Origin: Mesorhizobium sp. M3A.F.Ca.ET.080.04.2.1
Lineage (GTDB): Bacteria > Pseudomonadota > Alphaproteobacteria > Rhizobiales > Rhizobiaceae
Length of the DNA stretch: 64,000 nucleotides
Direction of reading: 5' to 3'
Assembly (NCBI RefSeq): GCF_003952525.1
Contig: NZ_CP034451.1
Location: forward strand, 4,402,001-4,466,000
Part shown: piece after piece, positions 1 through 8,632 of the stretch
Numbering within the stretch: the first letter of the stretch is position 1
Layout: each line of letters opens with the position of its first letter
Position numbers and translations under genes: made by a program
Notes under the pieces: model-generated
Database searches by the model: none
Told to the model about the DNA's origin: nothing
The model's input: the letters and a program-made list of their open reading frames with translations, nothing else

Positions 1-107
1 CGTGCGCTCCATATAAAGGCCGGATTCCACCCTATAACCCCGTTGCGAAGGGATATGCCAGGCTGGAACCATAGTGTTCAGGCCGAACCAAGGACTCGCC
101 GCCCGTC

Positions 108-896
108 ATGCTTCGCCCATCCCATGCACTTGCCAGCCTGCTTGCCTTCGCGGTGCCGACGGCAAGCCTTGCCGCGGCGCCGCAGTCGTTCAACGGCGAA
201 TATACCGTATCCTTCCTTGGTCTTTCGGTCGCCCGCGCGACGTTTTCCAGCCGCTACGACGGCGACAACTATGCGATCAACGGCACCGTCTCAGCGGCCG
301 GTCTGGCCAGGATTTTCGACGACACCAAGGGCACAATCTCTTCGAAAGGCACGATTTCGGGCAAGCAGATCCGGCCGCAGGTCTTCCGCGCCGACTACAC
401 CTCCGGCAAGAAGGCGTCGATGGTCGACATCCGCTTCGCCAACGGCGCGGTGGCTTCGACCAAGGTCGTTCCGGAGCCGAAAAAGCGCGATCCGAAAAGC
501 TGGGTGCCGCTCGGCGCCGGCGATCTGACATCGGTGCTCGATCCGATGGCGGCGACGGTCGTCCATGCCGACAGCCTCGACCAGGTCTGCGGCCGCACGG
601 TCAAATTCTATGACGGCGAGATGCGCGCCAATCTGACGCTGACCTATGCCTCGAAGGGCTCGATCTCGGTACGCGGCTACAAAGGCGACACGGTGACCTG
701 CAAAATGGGCTTCCAGCCGGTGGCGGGCTATCGCAAGGGGCGCAAAGCCCTGGATTTCCTGCAGAACAAGAGCCGAATGATGGTGACGTTTGCACCGCTC
801 GGCCAAACCGGCGTATATGCGCCGATCCGCGCCACAGTCGGCACCCAGATCGGGCCGCTGACCATCAGTGCGAGACGGTTTGAGGCAACCAACTAG
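108..896 (+). CDS. DUF3108 domain periplasmic protein
   Basis: A 262-residue protein with a clear Sec signal peptide (about residues 1-23, hydrophobic core followed by an AAA stretch). The mature part reads as a beta-rich DUF3108 domain: it opens with NGEYTVSFLGL, a pattern typical of the family, and ends in a conserved GQTGVYAPIRATVGT-like segment. DUF3108 proteins are exported proteins of unknown function that are widespread in rhizobia. The ATG at 108 is chosen because it places the signal peptide at the very N-terminus. The next gene runs in the same direction, 87 bp downstream, and the spacer holds a 44-nt palindromic repeat. Family assignment is good; the biological role is unknown. Confidence 0.85.
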   Translation: MLRPSHALASLLAFAVPTASLAAAPQSFNGEYTVSFLGLSVARATFSSRYDGDNYAINGTVSAAGLARIFDDTKGTISSKGTISGKQIRPQVFRADYTSGKKASMVDIRFANGAVASTKVVPEPKKRDPKSWVPLGAGDLTSVLDPMAATVVHADSLDQVCGRTVKFYDGEMRANLTLTYASKGSISVRGYKGDTVTCKMGFQPVAGYRKGRKALDFLQNKSRMMVTFAPLGQTGVYAPIRATVGTQIGPLTISARRFEATN

Positions 897-906
897 CTTG
901 TTTTTC

Positions 907-950
907 ACAATTCCGGACGGAAAGCCGCTACGCATTTTTCCTGGAATTGT
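907..950 (+). repeat. 44-nt intergenic palindrome, family A, copy 1
   Basis: An imperfect palindrome beginning ACAATTCCGGACGG and ending CCTGGAATTGT. It matches copies at 45610, 45668, 56288 and 57945, and an inverted copy at 52558, all exactly 44 nt long. The ends form inverted repeats (CAATTCC / GGAATTG). It lies between two co-directional genes. Confidence 0.85.
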
Positions 951-983
951 CAGAGGCGCCCTTATGCGCCGCAGGAGACGCGG

Positions 984-1871
984 ATGGGGCGGGCAACACT
1001 GATCGGCTTCTCCGCGGTCGCCATGTGGGCGCTGCTGGCGCTGCTCACCGACGCCTCCGGGCAGGTGCCGCCGTTCCTGTTGTCGGCCGTCACCTTCGCC
1101 ATCGGCACCGGCGTCGGACTTGCCGCGCGGCTGGTGATGCCGGCCGCCGGACGGCCTGAGAAGGTTCCGCCGCAGGTCTGGGTCATCGGCATCGCCGGCC
1201 TGTTCGGCTACCACTTCTTCTACTTCACCGCCTTGCGGAATGCGCCGGCGGTGGAGGCCAGCCTGATCGCCTATCTGTGGCCGCTCCTGATCGTGCTCGG
1301 CTCGGCACTGATGCCGGGCGAGAGGCTGGCCTGGAACCATGTCGTCGGCGCGCTGCTCGGCCTAGCCGGCACGGTCCTGATCGTCACCAAGGGCGGTGGA
1401 TTGGCCTTCGACGCCCGCTATGCCTTCGGCTACGCGATGGCCGGCGTCTGCGCGCTCCTGTGGTCTTCCTATTCGCTGCTGTCGCGGCGGTTTCCCTCGG
1501 TGCCGACCTCGATCGTCACCTGGTTCTGCGCCGCGACATCGGTGCTTTCGCTGGCCTGCCACTTTCTGCTCGAGAGGACAGTTCTGCCCGACGGCGCCGC
1601 ACAGTGGCTGGCCGTGCTTGGGTTGGGCCTGATGCCGGTGGGGGCGGCCTTCTACGCCTGGGATGTCGGCGTCAAGCGCGGCAACATCCAGGTCCTCGGG
1701 GCGGCAAGCTATGCCGCGCCGCTGCTGTCGACCCTGGTGTTGCTTGCGGCCGGAGTCGCCGAGCCGTCGCTGCGCATTCTCGCCGCCTGTCTGCTTATCA
1801 CCGGGGGCGCCGCGCTCGCGGCGAAGTCGCTCCTGTTGCGCAGGCCGGCAATCGGAGACGCCGGCGCATGA
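984..1871 (+). CDS. EamA/DMT-family transporter
   Basis: A 295-residue polytopic membrane protein with about ten hydrophobic segments arranged as two EamA repeats, the drug/metabolite transporter superfamily layout. The N-terminal half carries an FTALRNAPAVEASLIAYLWPL-like segment, typical of RhaT/EamA proteins, where TM3-TM4 follows a conserved A-x-x-A-x-L-I pattern. The ATG at 984 follows a GGAGACG ribosome-binding site. The stop codon overlaps the start of the next gene (ATGA), so the two are probably translationally coupled. The substrate cannot be read from the sequence; relatives export amino acids or other small metabolites. Three EamA-family genes occur in this window and they are not close copies of one another. 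Confidence 0.88.
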   Translation: MGRATLIGFSAVAMWALLALLTDASGQVPPFLLSAVTFAIGTGVGLAARLVMPAAGRPEKVPPQVWVIGIAGLFGYHFFYFTALRNAPAVEASLIAYLWPLLIVLGSALMPGERLAWNHVVGALLGLAGTVLIVTKGGGLAFDARYAFGYAMAGVCALLWSSYSLLSRRFPSVPTSIVTWFCAATSVLSLACHFLLERTVLPDGAAQWLAVLGLGLMPVGAAFYAWDVGVKRGNIQVLGAASYAAPLLSTLVLLAAGVAEPSLRILAACLLITGGAALAAKSLLLRRPAIGDAGA

Positions 1872-2539
1872 TGCCCTTTGCGGGCGGCATCGAGGCCAAC
1901 GCCAACGCGACGCTGCTGTTTTCGTTTGCCGCCGCGGTGATCTACGCCTTTGCCCTCGACATGCCGCCGCGGCTTGCCCGGTCGGCGGCCAAGACGCTGG
2001 CCGTCGCCTTTCTGGCGGTGCTCGCCGCCATGCAGGGCGGCCCAGTGCTGCTCGTCGCGGCGCTGGCGCTCAGCGCGGCCGGCGATGCCTTTCTCTCGCG
2101 CGACGGCGAGAAGGCCTTTCTCGCCGGGCTGGCGAGCTTCCTCGCCGCGCATGTCGCCTATGTCGTGCTGTTTCTCGACATCGGCGGCGGCCTCGAGTTG
2201 CTCTCTGCCCAATCGTGGCGCGGCGCGATCGCGCTGGCGATGGTTGCATTCGGCATCGTGATGCTCGCTGCGCTCTGGCGCCGCGTCGGCCCCGCTCTGC
2301 GGATCCCGATCGCCGTCTATGTCGCGACGATCATGGGAATGGGCATCGCGGCGCTCACCACCTTCCAGCCCTTGGTCATCCCGGGCGCGGTGCTGTTCAT
2401 GACCTCGGACGGGCTGCTGGCGGCGGAGCGGTTCCTGCTCGCCGCGATCTCGCCGCATCGCGTCTGGATGCGCTACGCGGTCTGGGTGCTCTATTATGCA
2501 GCCCAGTTGGCGATCACCCTGGGATTCCTGCTGTTTTAG
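1868..2539 (+). CDS. YhhN-family protein, lysoplasmalogenase-like
   Basis: A 223-residue membrane protein of the YhhN/TMEM86 family, with about eight hydrophobic segments. The LALSAAGDAFL segment (from about residue 65) matches the family hallmark GDxxL, and a second acidic motif follows in MTSDGLLAAERF. Eukaryotic TMEM86B hydrolyses the vinyl-ether bond of lysoplasmalogens; the bacterial function is mostly untested. The gene starts at the ATG inside the ATGA overlap with the preceding exporter gene. A second in-frame ATG follows at once at 1871. It faces the DUF985 gene and is followed within 3 nt by a repeat hairpin. Confidence 0.8.
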   Translation: MMPFAGGIEANANATLLFSFAAAVIYAFALDMPPRLARSAAKTLAVAFLAVLAAMQGGPVLLVAALALSAAGDAFLSRDGEKAFLAGLASFLAAHVAYVVLFLDIGGGLELLSAQSWRGAIALAMVAFGIVMLAALWRRVGPALRIPIAVYVATIMGMGIAALTTFQPLVIPGAVLFMTSDGLLAAERFLLAAISPHRVWMRYAVWVLYYAAQLAITLGFLLF

Positions 2540-2542
2540 TAC

Positions 2543-2572
2543 CGCGTCGCGCTGAGTGGGTTCAGCGACGCG
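2543..2572. repeat. Hairpin module of composite repeat, instance 1
   Basis: A stem CGCGTCGC-(g)-CTGA pairs with TTCAGCGACGCG across a short loop, and begins 3 nt after a rightward stop codon. It is followed by a linker (TTAAGTCTTGGTTCTT) and then the family B palindrome. The same hairpin-plus-linker arrangement recurs at 24097 and 57894. It lies at a convergent gene junction and may act as a bidirectional terminator. Confidence 0.7.
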
Positions 2573-2581
2573 CATTAAGTC

Positions 2582-2640
2582 TTGGTTCTTACGCTGGTGG
2601 TTGCCCCAGAACCGCTGCGCACTTCCGGGCGACATGCATC
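2582..2640. repeat. Family B palindrome, copy 1, abutting a stop codon
   Basis: The right half reads CCCAGAACCG...GGGCGACATGCATC, as in copies at 3091 and 24147. The left arm has decayed (GCTGGTGGTTG instead of GATGCATGTCG). The terminal TC of the element, plus one more base, forms the TGA stop of the leftward DUF985 gene (complement of 2639-2641). Confidence 0.7.
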
Positions 2641-3070
2641 AGGCGGTTTTTGGCTGCCAGTCCGGTTCGGCCAATTCGAAGGCGGCGAAGTCGAAGCCCG
2701 GGGCCACCGTGCAGCCGACCAGCGTCCACTCGCCGAGGCTGCGCGCCGACTGCCACCAGCCGGCCGGAACGACGATCTGCGGCCGCTCGCCCGCGGCAAG
2801 TGCGGTGCCCAGCACCTGTTCGATCACTGTGGCGGAGCCTTCCTCATGCATGGCGAGCGCCAGCGGTCCGCCGGCATAGAAGTGCCAGACCTCGGCCGCG
2901 TCCGTGACCCTATGCCAGGCCGAAAGCTGGCCTTTTTCCAACAGGAAATAGATCGCGGTCGAGTGGCCGCGCGTGCCTGCGGCACCGTCACGAAAAGTCT
3001 CGGCATACCAGCCGCCCTCGGGATGCGGCTTGAGGTCGAGCGTGGCTATGATTTCGGCAGCGCTGGTCAT
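2639..3070 (-). CDS. DUF985 cupin protein
   Basis: A 143-residue single-domain cupin of the Cupin_5/DUF985 family. The diagnostic N-terminal HPEGGWY occupies residues 16-22. The metal-site region WHRV (52-55) and EVWHFY (60-65) supplies the expected His and Glu ligands, and a GWWQSAR segment follows near residue 104. Family members bind a metal, but no reaction is established for this group. The stop codon is formed by the end of a family B palindrome. gloB starts its 3' end 68 bp upstream on the same strand, with another family B copy between, so the two may be co-transcribed. Confidence 0.85.
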   Translation of the reverse strand: MTSAAEIIATLDLKPHPEGGWYAETFRDGAAGTRGHSTAIYFLLEKGQLSAWHRVTDAAEVWHFYAGGPLALAMHEEGSATVIEQVLGTALAAGERPQIVVPAGWWQSARSLGEWTLVGCTVAPGFDFAAFELAEPDWQPKTA

Positions 3071-3090
3071 GGAAAGAGGCCGTTCACCTT

Positions 3091-3140
3091 AATGCATGTG
3101 GCTACCCCAAGACCGCAATGCAGTTTGGGCGACATGCATC
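3091..3140. repeat. Family B palindrome, copy 2, abutting a stop codon
   Basis: AATGCATGTGGC at the left pairs with GGGCGACATGCAT at the right, with CCCAA/TTTGGG inside. Its right edge again supplies bases of the TGA stop of a leftward gene (gloB, complement of 3139-3141), exactly as in copy 1. Here it sits between two co-directional genes. Confidence 0.8.
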
Positions 3141-3906
3141 AAAAGTTGTCTTTGCGCTTGCGGATTTCGGCGAAAACCTCGGCGTCGCTCGCGCTTTCCA
3201 TGCCGAGATGCCTGCGGATCGCCGGGTCGTGCCAGCGCAGGAACGGGTTGGTCGACAGTTCCTCGCCGATCGTCGTCGGCAAGGTCGGCTTGTTATCGGC
3301 GCGCAGCGCCTCGATCCTGGAGGCGCGTTCCTTGAGCGCCGAATTGCTCGGGTCGATGGTCAGCGCGAAGCGGGCGTTGGAGAGCGTGTATTCATGCCCG
3401 CAATAGATCGCCGTCTCGGCCGGCAGCGCTGCAAGCTTCTTAAGCGAGCCGTACATCACCGGCGGCTTGCACTCGAACAGCCTGCCGCAGCCCAGCGCGA
3501 ACAGCGTGTCGGCGGTGAAGGCCACTCTCGATGCCGGCAGATGGTAGGAGACATGGCCGGCGGTGTGCCCGGGCGTTGCGATGACCTCGATCCTTTCGTC
3601 GCCAAGATGGACGACTGAGCCTTCCTCGACGGTTTCATCAATGCCGGGGATCTTATCCTTCTCCGCCGCCGGCCCGATGATGCGCAGCTTGAACCGCTCC
3701 TTCAGCGCCCGATTGGCTTCGACGTGATCGGCATGGTGGTGCGTGGTCAGGATCATCGTCGGCGTCCAGCCGGTGCGCTTGACCGCCGCAAGGATCGGCG
3801 CTTCTTCCGGCGCGTCGATGAGCGCCGTCTGTCCGCTCCTGGGATCGTGCACGAGTACGCCGAAATTGTCGGTGCGGCACATGAACTGCTCGATCTGGAC
3901 GGACAT
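3139..3906 (-). CDS. gloB: Hydroxyacylglutathione hydrolase (glyoxalase II)
   Basis: A 255-residue metallo-beta-lactamase-fold enzyme that hydrolyses S-D-lactoylglutathione to D-lactate and glutathione, the second step of methylglyoxal detoxification in the cytoplasm. The dinuclear metal site is complete: THHHADH (H56, H58, D60, H61), H114 in TPGHTAGH, D133 in FTADTLF and H171 in YCGHEYT. The C-terminal glyoxalase II domain ends in NPFLRW and an Arg/Lys-rich tail. Length is normal for the family. It is divergent from the methyltransferase gene, a neighbour pair common in rhizobia. Confidence 0.95.
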   Translation of the reverse strand: MSVQIEQFMCRTDNFGVLVHDPRSGQTALIDAPEEAPILAAVKRTGWTPTMILTTHHHADHVEANRALKERFKLRIIGPAAEKDKIPGIDETVEEGSVVHLGDERIEVIATPGHTAGHVSYHLPASRVAFTADTLFALGCGRLFECKPPVMYGSLKKLAALPAETAIYCGHEYTLSNARFALTIDPSNSALKERASRIEALRADNKPTLPTTIGEELSTNPFLRWHDPAIRRHLGMESASDAEVFAEIRKRKDNF

Positions 3907-4107
3907 TGCATCTCCCTCCGTCAGAGCGCCGCGCGTCCAGGTGGACGCACAAGAGGACGCCTAACACTTGTTACCTGCCGCATCGTCCTTGCCGAAATCG
4001 AAATTGATTTCAGGCTGATGCAGGCGCCGCAGAGACATAGGGCGCTCGGCCGCCGATGTCATCGGCCTTTGTTGAACTTGGCAGGCTTCGCCGCTACCGT
4101 TCCGGCC

Positions 4108-4884
4108 ATGCATTCCGATATCGTCGATCTCCGCTCATTCTATTCGACCACGCTCGGGCGCCTGGCCGAGCGCGCGATCACCATGGCATTGTCGTCGATA
4201 TGGGCGGCGGTGCCGAACGAAAGGCTGGTCGGGCTCGGCTATACATTGCCCTGGCTGGAGCGCTTCGGCACCGACGCCGAGCGGGTGTTCGCCTTCATGC
4301 CGGCGACCCAAGGAGCGGTGGTGTGGCCGCCGACCGGGCCGACGGCGACGGCGCTCGTCTTCGACGAGGAGCTGCCGCTGGTCGATTCCTGCATCGACCG
4401 GATGCTGCTCGTCCATTCGCTCGAACATGTCGAGAATCCGCGCGAGACGCTGAACGAGATCTGGCGCGTGCTGTCGCCGGCGGGTCGGGTCGTCATCGTG
4501 GTCCCGAACCGACGCGGCGTCTGGGCGCGTTTCGAGCACACGCCCTTCGGCAATGGCCGGCCGTTCTCGCGCGGCCAACTGACCGAGTTGCTGCGCGAGG
4601 CCAATTTCACTCCGGCGGCATGGTCCGACGCGCTGTTCTTTCCGCCGTCGCCGCGGCACTTCATGATGCGGTTCCACAATGTGCTGGAGCAGGCGGGGCG
4701 ACGGTTCTGGCCGATCTTTTCGGGCGTCATCATCGTCGAGGCGCAGAAACGGCTCTATCAAGGCGTGCCGGTCGCGCAGCGCGCCTCGCGCCGTGTCTTC
4801 GTGCCGGTCTTCTCGCCGCAAGGGGCGACGACGCTCGGCCGCACAGCCTTGGACGCCACGCGGAAGCGATTGACGCGTTCGTGA
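4108..4884 (+). CDS. SAM-dependent methyltransferase, class I (type 11-like)
   Basis: A 258-residue protein. Residues 103-107 (HSLEH) followed by VENPRETLNEIWRVLSPAGR form the post-IV region of type-11 class I methyltransferases, and VVIVVPNRRG is the following beta strand. The usual motif I glycine loop is weak, replaced by RLVGLGY near residue 40. This is typical of this rhizobial family, whose substrate is unknown. The ATG at 4108 is chosen because homology-like sequence begins there and the reading frame upstream shows none. It is the divergent neighbour of gloB. Confidence 0.82.
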   Translation: MHSDIVDLRSFYSTTLGRLAERAITMALSSIWAAVPNERLVGLGYTLPWLERFGTDAERVFAFMPATQGAVVWPPTGPTATALVFDEELPLVDSCIDRMLLVHSLEHVENPRETLNEIWRVLSPAGRVVIVVPNRRGVWARFEHTPFGNGRPFSRGQLTELLREANFTPAAWSDALFFPPSPRHFMMRFHNVLEQAGRRFWPIFSGVIIVEAQKRLYQGVPVAQRASRRVFVPVFSPQGATTLGRTALDATRKRLTRS

Positions 4885-4985
4885 ACGGGTGCGCTCCTTG
4901 CATCGCATGCTCGCCATTCCCCTATCTGAGGGGCGGGTTCCCGGCGCTGTGCCGGTGATCGTGCCCGAAATCGGGAATTTCCTTC

Positions 4986-6812
4986 ATGGCTGATCAACTG
5001 GATCAATTGCCCGAAACCCAGCGGGCCGCCGTGTCGGTCGAGGCCAGCAGCCTTTCCGATCAGGTGGCGACGATCGGGCTGGCGCTCAAAGCATCACCAG
5101 TTCGCAGGTGGCTGCTGTGGACGTCGGTCGGCATGGTGGGCGTCATCGTCGCGACGGCGATGGGCCAGGTCCTGCTCAACCGCTGGAACCAACCGTTCTA
5201 CGATGCGCTGGCGCGCCGCGACATGGCGGACTTCCTGCACCAGCTTCTCGTCTTCGCGGCCATTGCCGGCGGGCTGCTGGTGCTCAACATCGGCCAGACC
5301 TGGCTCAACCAGATGATCCGGCTGAAGCTGCGCGAGGCGCTGACGCTCGATCTGATCGAGGAATGGATGCGACCCGCGCGCGCTTTCCGGCTGGCCAATG
5401 CCGGAGCGATCGGCGTCAATCCCGATCAGCGCATGCAGCAGGATGCCGGGCATCTGTCCGACCTGTCGACGGATCTCGGCGTCGGGCTGCTGCAATCGTT
5501 CATCCTGCTCGTGTCCTTCGTCGGCGTGCTGTGGCAATTGTCCTCGGGTTTCGTCTTCCACATCGGCGATCGCTCCTTGGCAATACCGGGCTACATGGTC
5601 TGGGCGGCCTTCCTCTATGCCGGCACGGCCTCCTGGCTGAGCTGGCTGGTCGGACGTCCGCTGATCGGCCTCAACAGCGATCGCTACACACGGGAGGCTG
5701 AGCTGCGCTCCTCCATGGTGCGGGTCAACGAGAATGTCGACGCCATCGCGCTTTACCGTGGCGAAGCCGATGCAAGGCGACGGCTTCAGCTCGACCTCGG
5801 CGCGGTGCTCGGCGCCATGCGGCGCATCTACACCGCCCAGATCAACCTGGCCTGGGTGACCGATACCTATGGCTGGATCACCGTGGTGGCGCCGATCCTG
5901 GTCGCTGCCCCGGTTTATTTCTCGGGTACTATCAGTTTCGGCGGGCTGATGATGGCGGTCGGCGCCTTCAATCAGGTGCACTCGTCATTGCGCTGGTTCA
6001 TCAACAACATCGGCGCCATCGCCGATTGGCGCGCCACGCTGATGCGGGTGGCAGACTTCCGCATCGCGCTCAACGAAACCGATGTGCTGCACGACAGGGA
6101 AAAGCGCATTGCGTTCGCTGATAATGCCGATGGCAGCATGACGTTCGAAAGACTCGAGGTAGCCTCGCCGGAGGGATGCACGAGGCTCGCCGACGAGCAT
6201 GTCGAGATTCGTGCCGGCGAGCGCGTGATGATCACCGGCGAGCCGGGCGCCGGCAAGACACTGTTCTTCCGCGCCCTTGCGGGCCTGTGGCCGTGGGGCA
6301 GCGGGAAGATCGGCCTGCCGGAGGGAGAAGCGCCCATCTTCGTGCCTCGCGTTCCCTATTTTCCGGCCGGAACGTTGCGCGAGGTGCTCGACCATGCGAA
6401 CGGATCTGCGCCGGCGAGCGATGCCGAGATCGCGGCGGTGCTTGCCGAGGTTGGTCTCGAACGGCTGTCGTCCTCGCTCGACCGCAGCGGACGCTGGGAA
6501 CGTGAACTGGGCGATGACGAACAACGCTCGCTCGCCTTTGCCCGGCTCGCCCTGCGGAAACCGAACTGGGTGATCATCGATGAGGCCCTGGACGCCTTCG
6601 ATGGCCCATCGCTGAGGCGGGTGCTGTCGATGCTGGAGAAGCGTTTGCCCGAGACAGCTATCCTCAACATCGGCCGCGGCCTGCACAACGTCCAGTTCTT
6701 CCCGCGCTCGTTGACGATCGTGAAGGATTCCGGCGCACCAGCGCTGAAACCTGCTCGCGTCAGGGCTGGCGCAATCGAACCGCCGCCGGTTGTCGCCCGC
6801 CGCCGGAAATAG
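4986..6812 (+). CDS. SbmA/BacA-like ABC transporter, fused permease and ATPase
   Basis: A 608-residue protein with an N-terminal membrane domain of the ABC_membrane_2 (SbmA/BacA) type and a C-terminal nucleotide-binding domain (YddA/ABCD-like). Walker A is GEPGAGKT at residues 418-425 and Walker B is NWVIIDEALDAFD. The signature is degenerate, LGDDEQRSLAFAR in place of LSGGQ, as in the ABCD-type subgroup. The motif RWNQPFYDAL near residue 65 is characteristic of the family. BacA proteins import peptides and affect very-long-chain fatty acid content of rhizobial lipid A; this fused paralogue is distinct from BacA itself. The substrate is unproven. Confidence 0.9.
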   Translation: MADQLDQLPETQRAAVSVEASSLSDQVATIGLALKASPVRRWLLWTSVGMVGVIVATAMGQVLLNRWNQPFYDALARRDMADFLHQLLVFAAIAGGLLVLNIGQTWLNQMIRLKLREALTLDLIEEWMRPARAFRLANAGAIGVNPDQRMQQDAGHLSDLSTDLGVGLLQSFILLVSFVGVLWQLSSGFVFHIGDRSLAIPGYMVWAAFLYAGTASWLSWLVGRPLIGLNSDRYTREAELRSSMVRVNENVDAIALYRGEADARRRLQLDLGAVLGAMRRIYTAQINLAWVTDTYGWITVVAPILVAAPVYFSGTISFGGLMMAVGAFNQVHSSLRWFINNIGAIADWRATLMRVADFRIALNETDVLHDREKRIAFADNADGSMTFERLEVASPEGCTRLADEHVEIRAGERVMITGEPGAGKTLFFRALAGLWPWGSGKIGLPEGEAPIFVPRVPYFPAGTLREVLDHANGSAPASDAEIAAVLAEVGLERLSSSLDRSGRWERELGDDEQRSLAFARLALRKPNWVIIDEALDAFDGPSLRRVLSMLEKRLPETAILNIGRGLHNVQFFPRSLTIVKDSGAPALKPARVRAGAIEPPPVVARRRK

Positions 6813-6882
6813 GCACGCCAAGCTTTATTTCGCCGTGATCGGCGGAAACAATCTGCGCGAACCGTCAGGGTTGCTTGCTGCC

Positions 6883-7683
6883 ATGCTCGAGATGTTCAGC
6901 CTGCTTGCCTGTCTTGCCTGCGCCGAGGCGGCGCCGCTGCCGGCACCTGGCCAGGATATGGCGGTCGACGTCGAACTCGTGCTTGCCGTCGACATCTCGC
7001 AGTCGATGGACGAGGGCGAATTCGTCCTGCAGCGCGCCGGCTATGTCGATGCGTTGCGCCATCCCGATTTCATCCGGGCGGTGCGATCGGGCAGCAACGG
7101 CCGGATTGCGCTCGCCTATTTCGAATGGGCGGGCGTGGTGCGCGACGACGGCGTCATCGGCTGGCAGATCGTCGACGGCCAGGAGAGTGCCGACGCTTTC
7201 GCCGACAAGATCGCCCAGCGTCCGTTCCGGAGTTTTCGCGGTACCTCGATTTCCGGCGCGCTGGGCTTCGGCGCAGGGCTTCTGGAGAAAACCGGCTTCT
7301 CGGCGCCGCGCCGCGTGATCGACATATCGGGCGACGGACCGAACAATTCCGGGCTGCCTGTCGCCATGATCCGCAATGCCGTCCTGGCGAGGGGCATCGT
7401 CATCAACGGGCTGCCGATCCTGATCAGCCCATCGCCAAGCATCGGCCATCTCGATGCCTACTATGCCGACTGCGTGACGGGCGGACCCGGTTCCTTCGTG
7501 CTGCCGATCTACTCGGCTGCCGAGTTCTCGACGGCCATACGCCGCAAGCTGATCCAGGAGGTGAGCGGCATCACCCGGGAGACCACGGTCAGGATCGAGG
7601 CGGCGCCGCCTGTCGATTGCCTGCAGGGCGAGCGCGATCGGCGGAAATATTCCGACCCGTACTTTCCCGAACTCGACCGATGA
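6883..7683 (+). CDS. DUF1194 exported VWA-like protein
   Basis: A 266-residue protein whose N-terminus (LEMFSLLACLACAEAAP) reads as a signal peptide. LAVDISQSMDEGEF contains a MIDAS-like DxSxS motif, and DISGDGPNN supplies a second conserved site. Together they mark DUF1194, a von Willebrand A-like family of unknown function. The frame is open upstream to a TTG at 6790, but that start would overlap the ABC transporter gene and bury the signal peptide. The ATG at 6883 (or 6892) is therefore preferred. It is followed by a leftward glycosyltransferase gene with a 13-bp convergent gap. Confidence 0.8.
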   Translation: MLEMFSLLACLACAEAAPLPAPGQDMAVDVELVLAVDISQSMDEGEFVLQRAGYVDALRHPDFIRAVRSGSNGRIALAYFEWAGVVRDDGVIGWQIVDGQESADAFADKIAQRPFRSFRGTSISGALGFGAGLLEKTGFSAPRRVIDISGDGPNNSGLPVAMIRNAVLARGIVINGLPILISPSPSIGHLDAYYADCVTGGPGSFVLPIYSAAEFSTAIRRKLIQEVSGITRETTVRIEAAPPVDCLQGERDRRKYSDPYFPELDR

Positions 7684-7696
7684 AAGCTTCCGCTTT

Positions 7697-8632
7697 TCAG
7701 GCCGGCTGGTCGCCATAGTTGGAGCGGAATTCCTGATAGCAAGTGCGGCGCCAGCGTCGACCGACGACATAGCCGCGCAGCAAATGCGGCAGCGAATAGC
7801 CCAGCGCCTTGGACGAGCGGTTGGCAAGATAGCCCGACAAAGCCTGCGGCAGCCTGCCCTTGATAGTATCGGCGATGAGCTGGCGCGCGATCATGTAGGG
7901 CGGCACGTCGGGATAGCGATCGGGAATATAAGGGTGCTTCTCGATGAGATCGGCGTAGGCTGCGACATAGCCGTCGCGGCGGCCCGAGATCGAGTTTTCG
8001 GAGTTATATTTCTTCCAGTCGATGTCCCCGGTCAGCAGGGCTCCGCTGCGCCGGGCAAAGCGCAGCAGAAGCTCGCGGTCCTGCATGCGTGTGATGTCGC
8101 TGTCGTAGCCGCCGATCTCCAGGAGCGAGGCGTGGCGGGCGGTGATCGCCGAGCCGGCGATGAAGATGGTCTGCGAGACCAAAGCCCGCTCCAGCGCGTT
8201 CTGGCCGAGAAAGCCTTCGCGGTTGATACATTTGGTGCTGCGATTGCCTTTGACGGATACGAACGAGCTGATCAGAACTTCGAGCGAAGGGTCCTCGTCG
8301 AACCGCGCCAGCGTGCGCTCCAGCCGATCCGGCAAATAGACGTCGTCGGAATCGAGAAAGGTGACCACCGGCGCCCGCGCGCGCTCGATACCGGCGTTGC
8401 GCGCGGCATTGGCGCCTCGCCATTTCGCCCCGACATAGATCAGACGTGGGTCGCGGACATCGGCGAGCGCCGCGGCGGTCCCGTCCGTCGAGCCGTCATC
8501 GACGACGATGTGCTCGAAGCGGGGAAGCGTCTGCGCGAGAACGCTTTCGACTGCGCGCACAACCTGGCTACGCCGGTTATGGGTCGGCGTGACCACTGTG
8601 ATCAGCGGACTGGTGTCCGGTAACGTCGGCAT
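7697..8632 (-). CDS. Family 2 glycosyltransferase
   Basis: A 311-residue GT-A fold enzyme. ITVVTPTHNR opens the nucleotide-sugar-binding fold, DDGSTDGT spans residues 45-52, and DSDD at 94-97 is the metal/nucleotide-binding DXD motif. It probably transfers a sugar to a surface polysaccharide or lipid carrier; neither sugar nor acceptor can be read. No transmembrane segment is evident, so it is likely cytoplasmic or peripheral. It lies downstream of a second, unrelated glycosyltransferase gene on the same strand, with a 232-bp gap. Confidence 0.9.
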   Translation of the reverse strand: MPTLPDTSPLITVVTPTHNRRSQVVRAVESVLAQTLPRFEHIVVDDGSTDGTAAALADVRDPRLIYVGAKWRGANAARNAGIERARAPVVTFLDSDDVYLPDRLERTLARFDEDPSLEVLISSFVSVKGNRSTKCINREGFLGQNALERALVSQTIFIAGSAITARHASLLEIGGYDSDITRMQDRELLLRFARRSGALLTGDIDWKKYNSENSISGRRDGYVAAYADLIEKHPYIPDRYPDVPPYMIARQLIADTIKGRLPQALSGYLANRSSKALGYSLPHLLRGYVVGRRWRRTCYQEFRSNYGDQPA

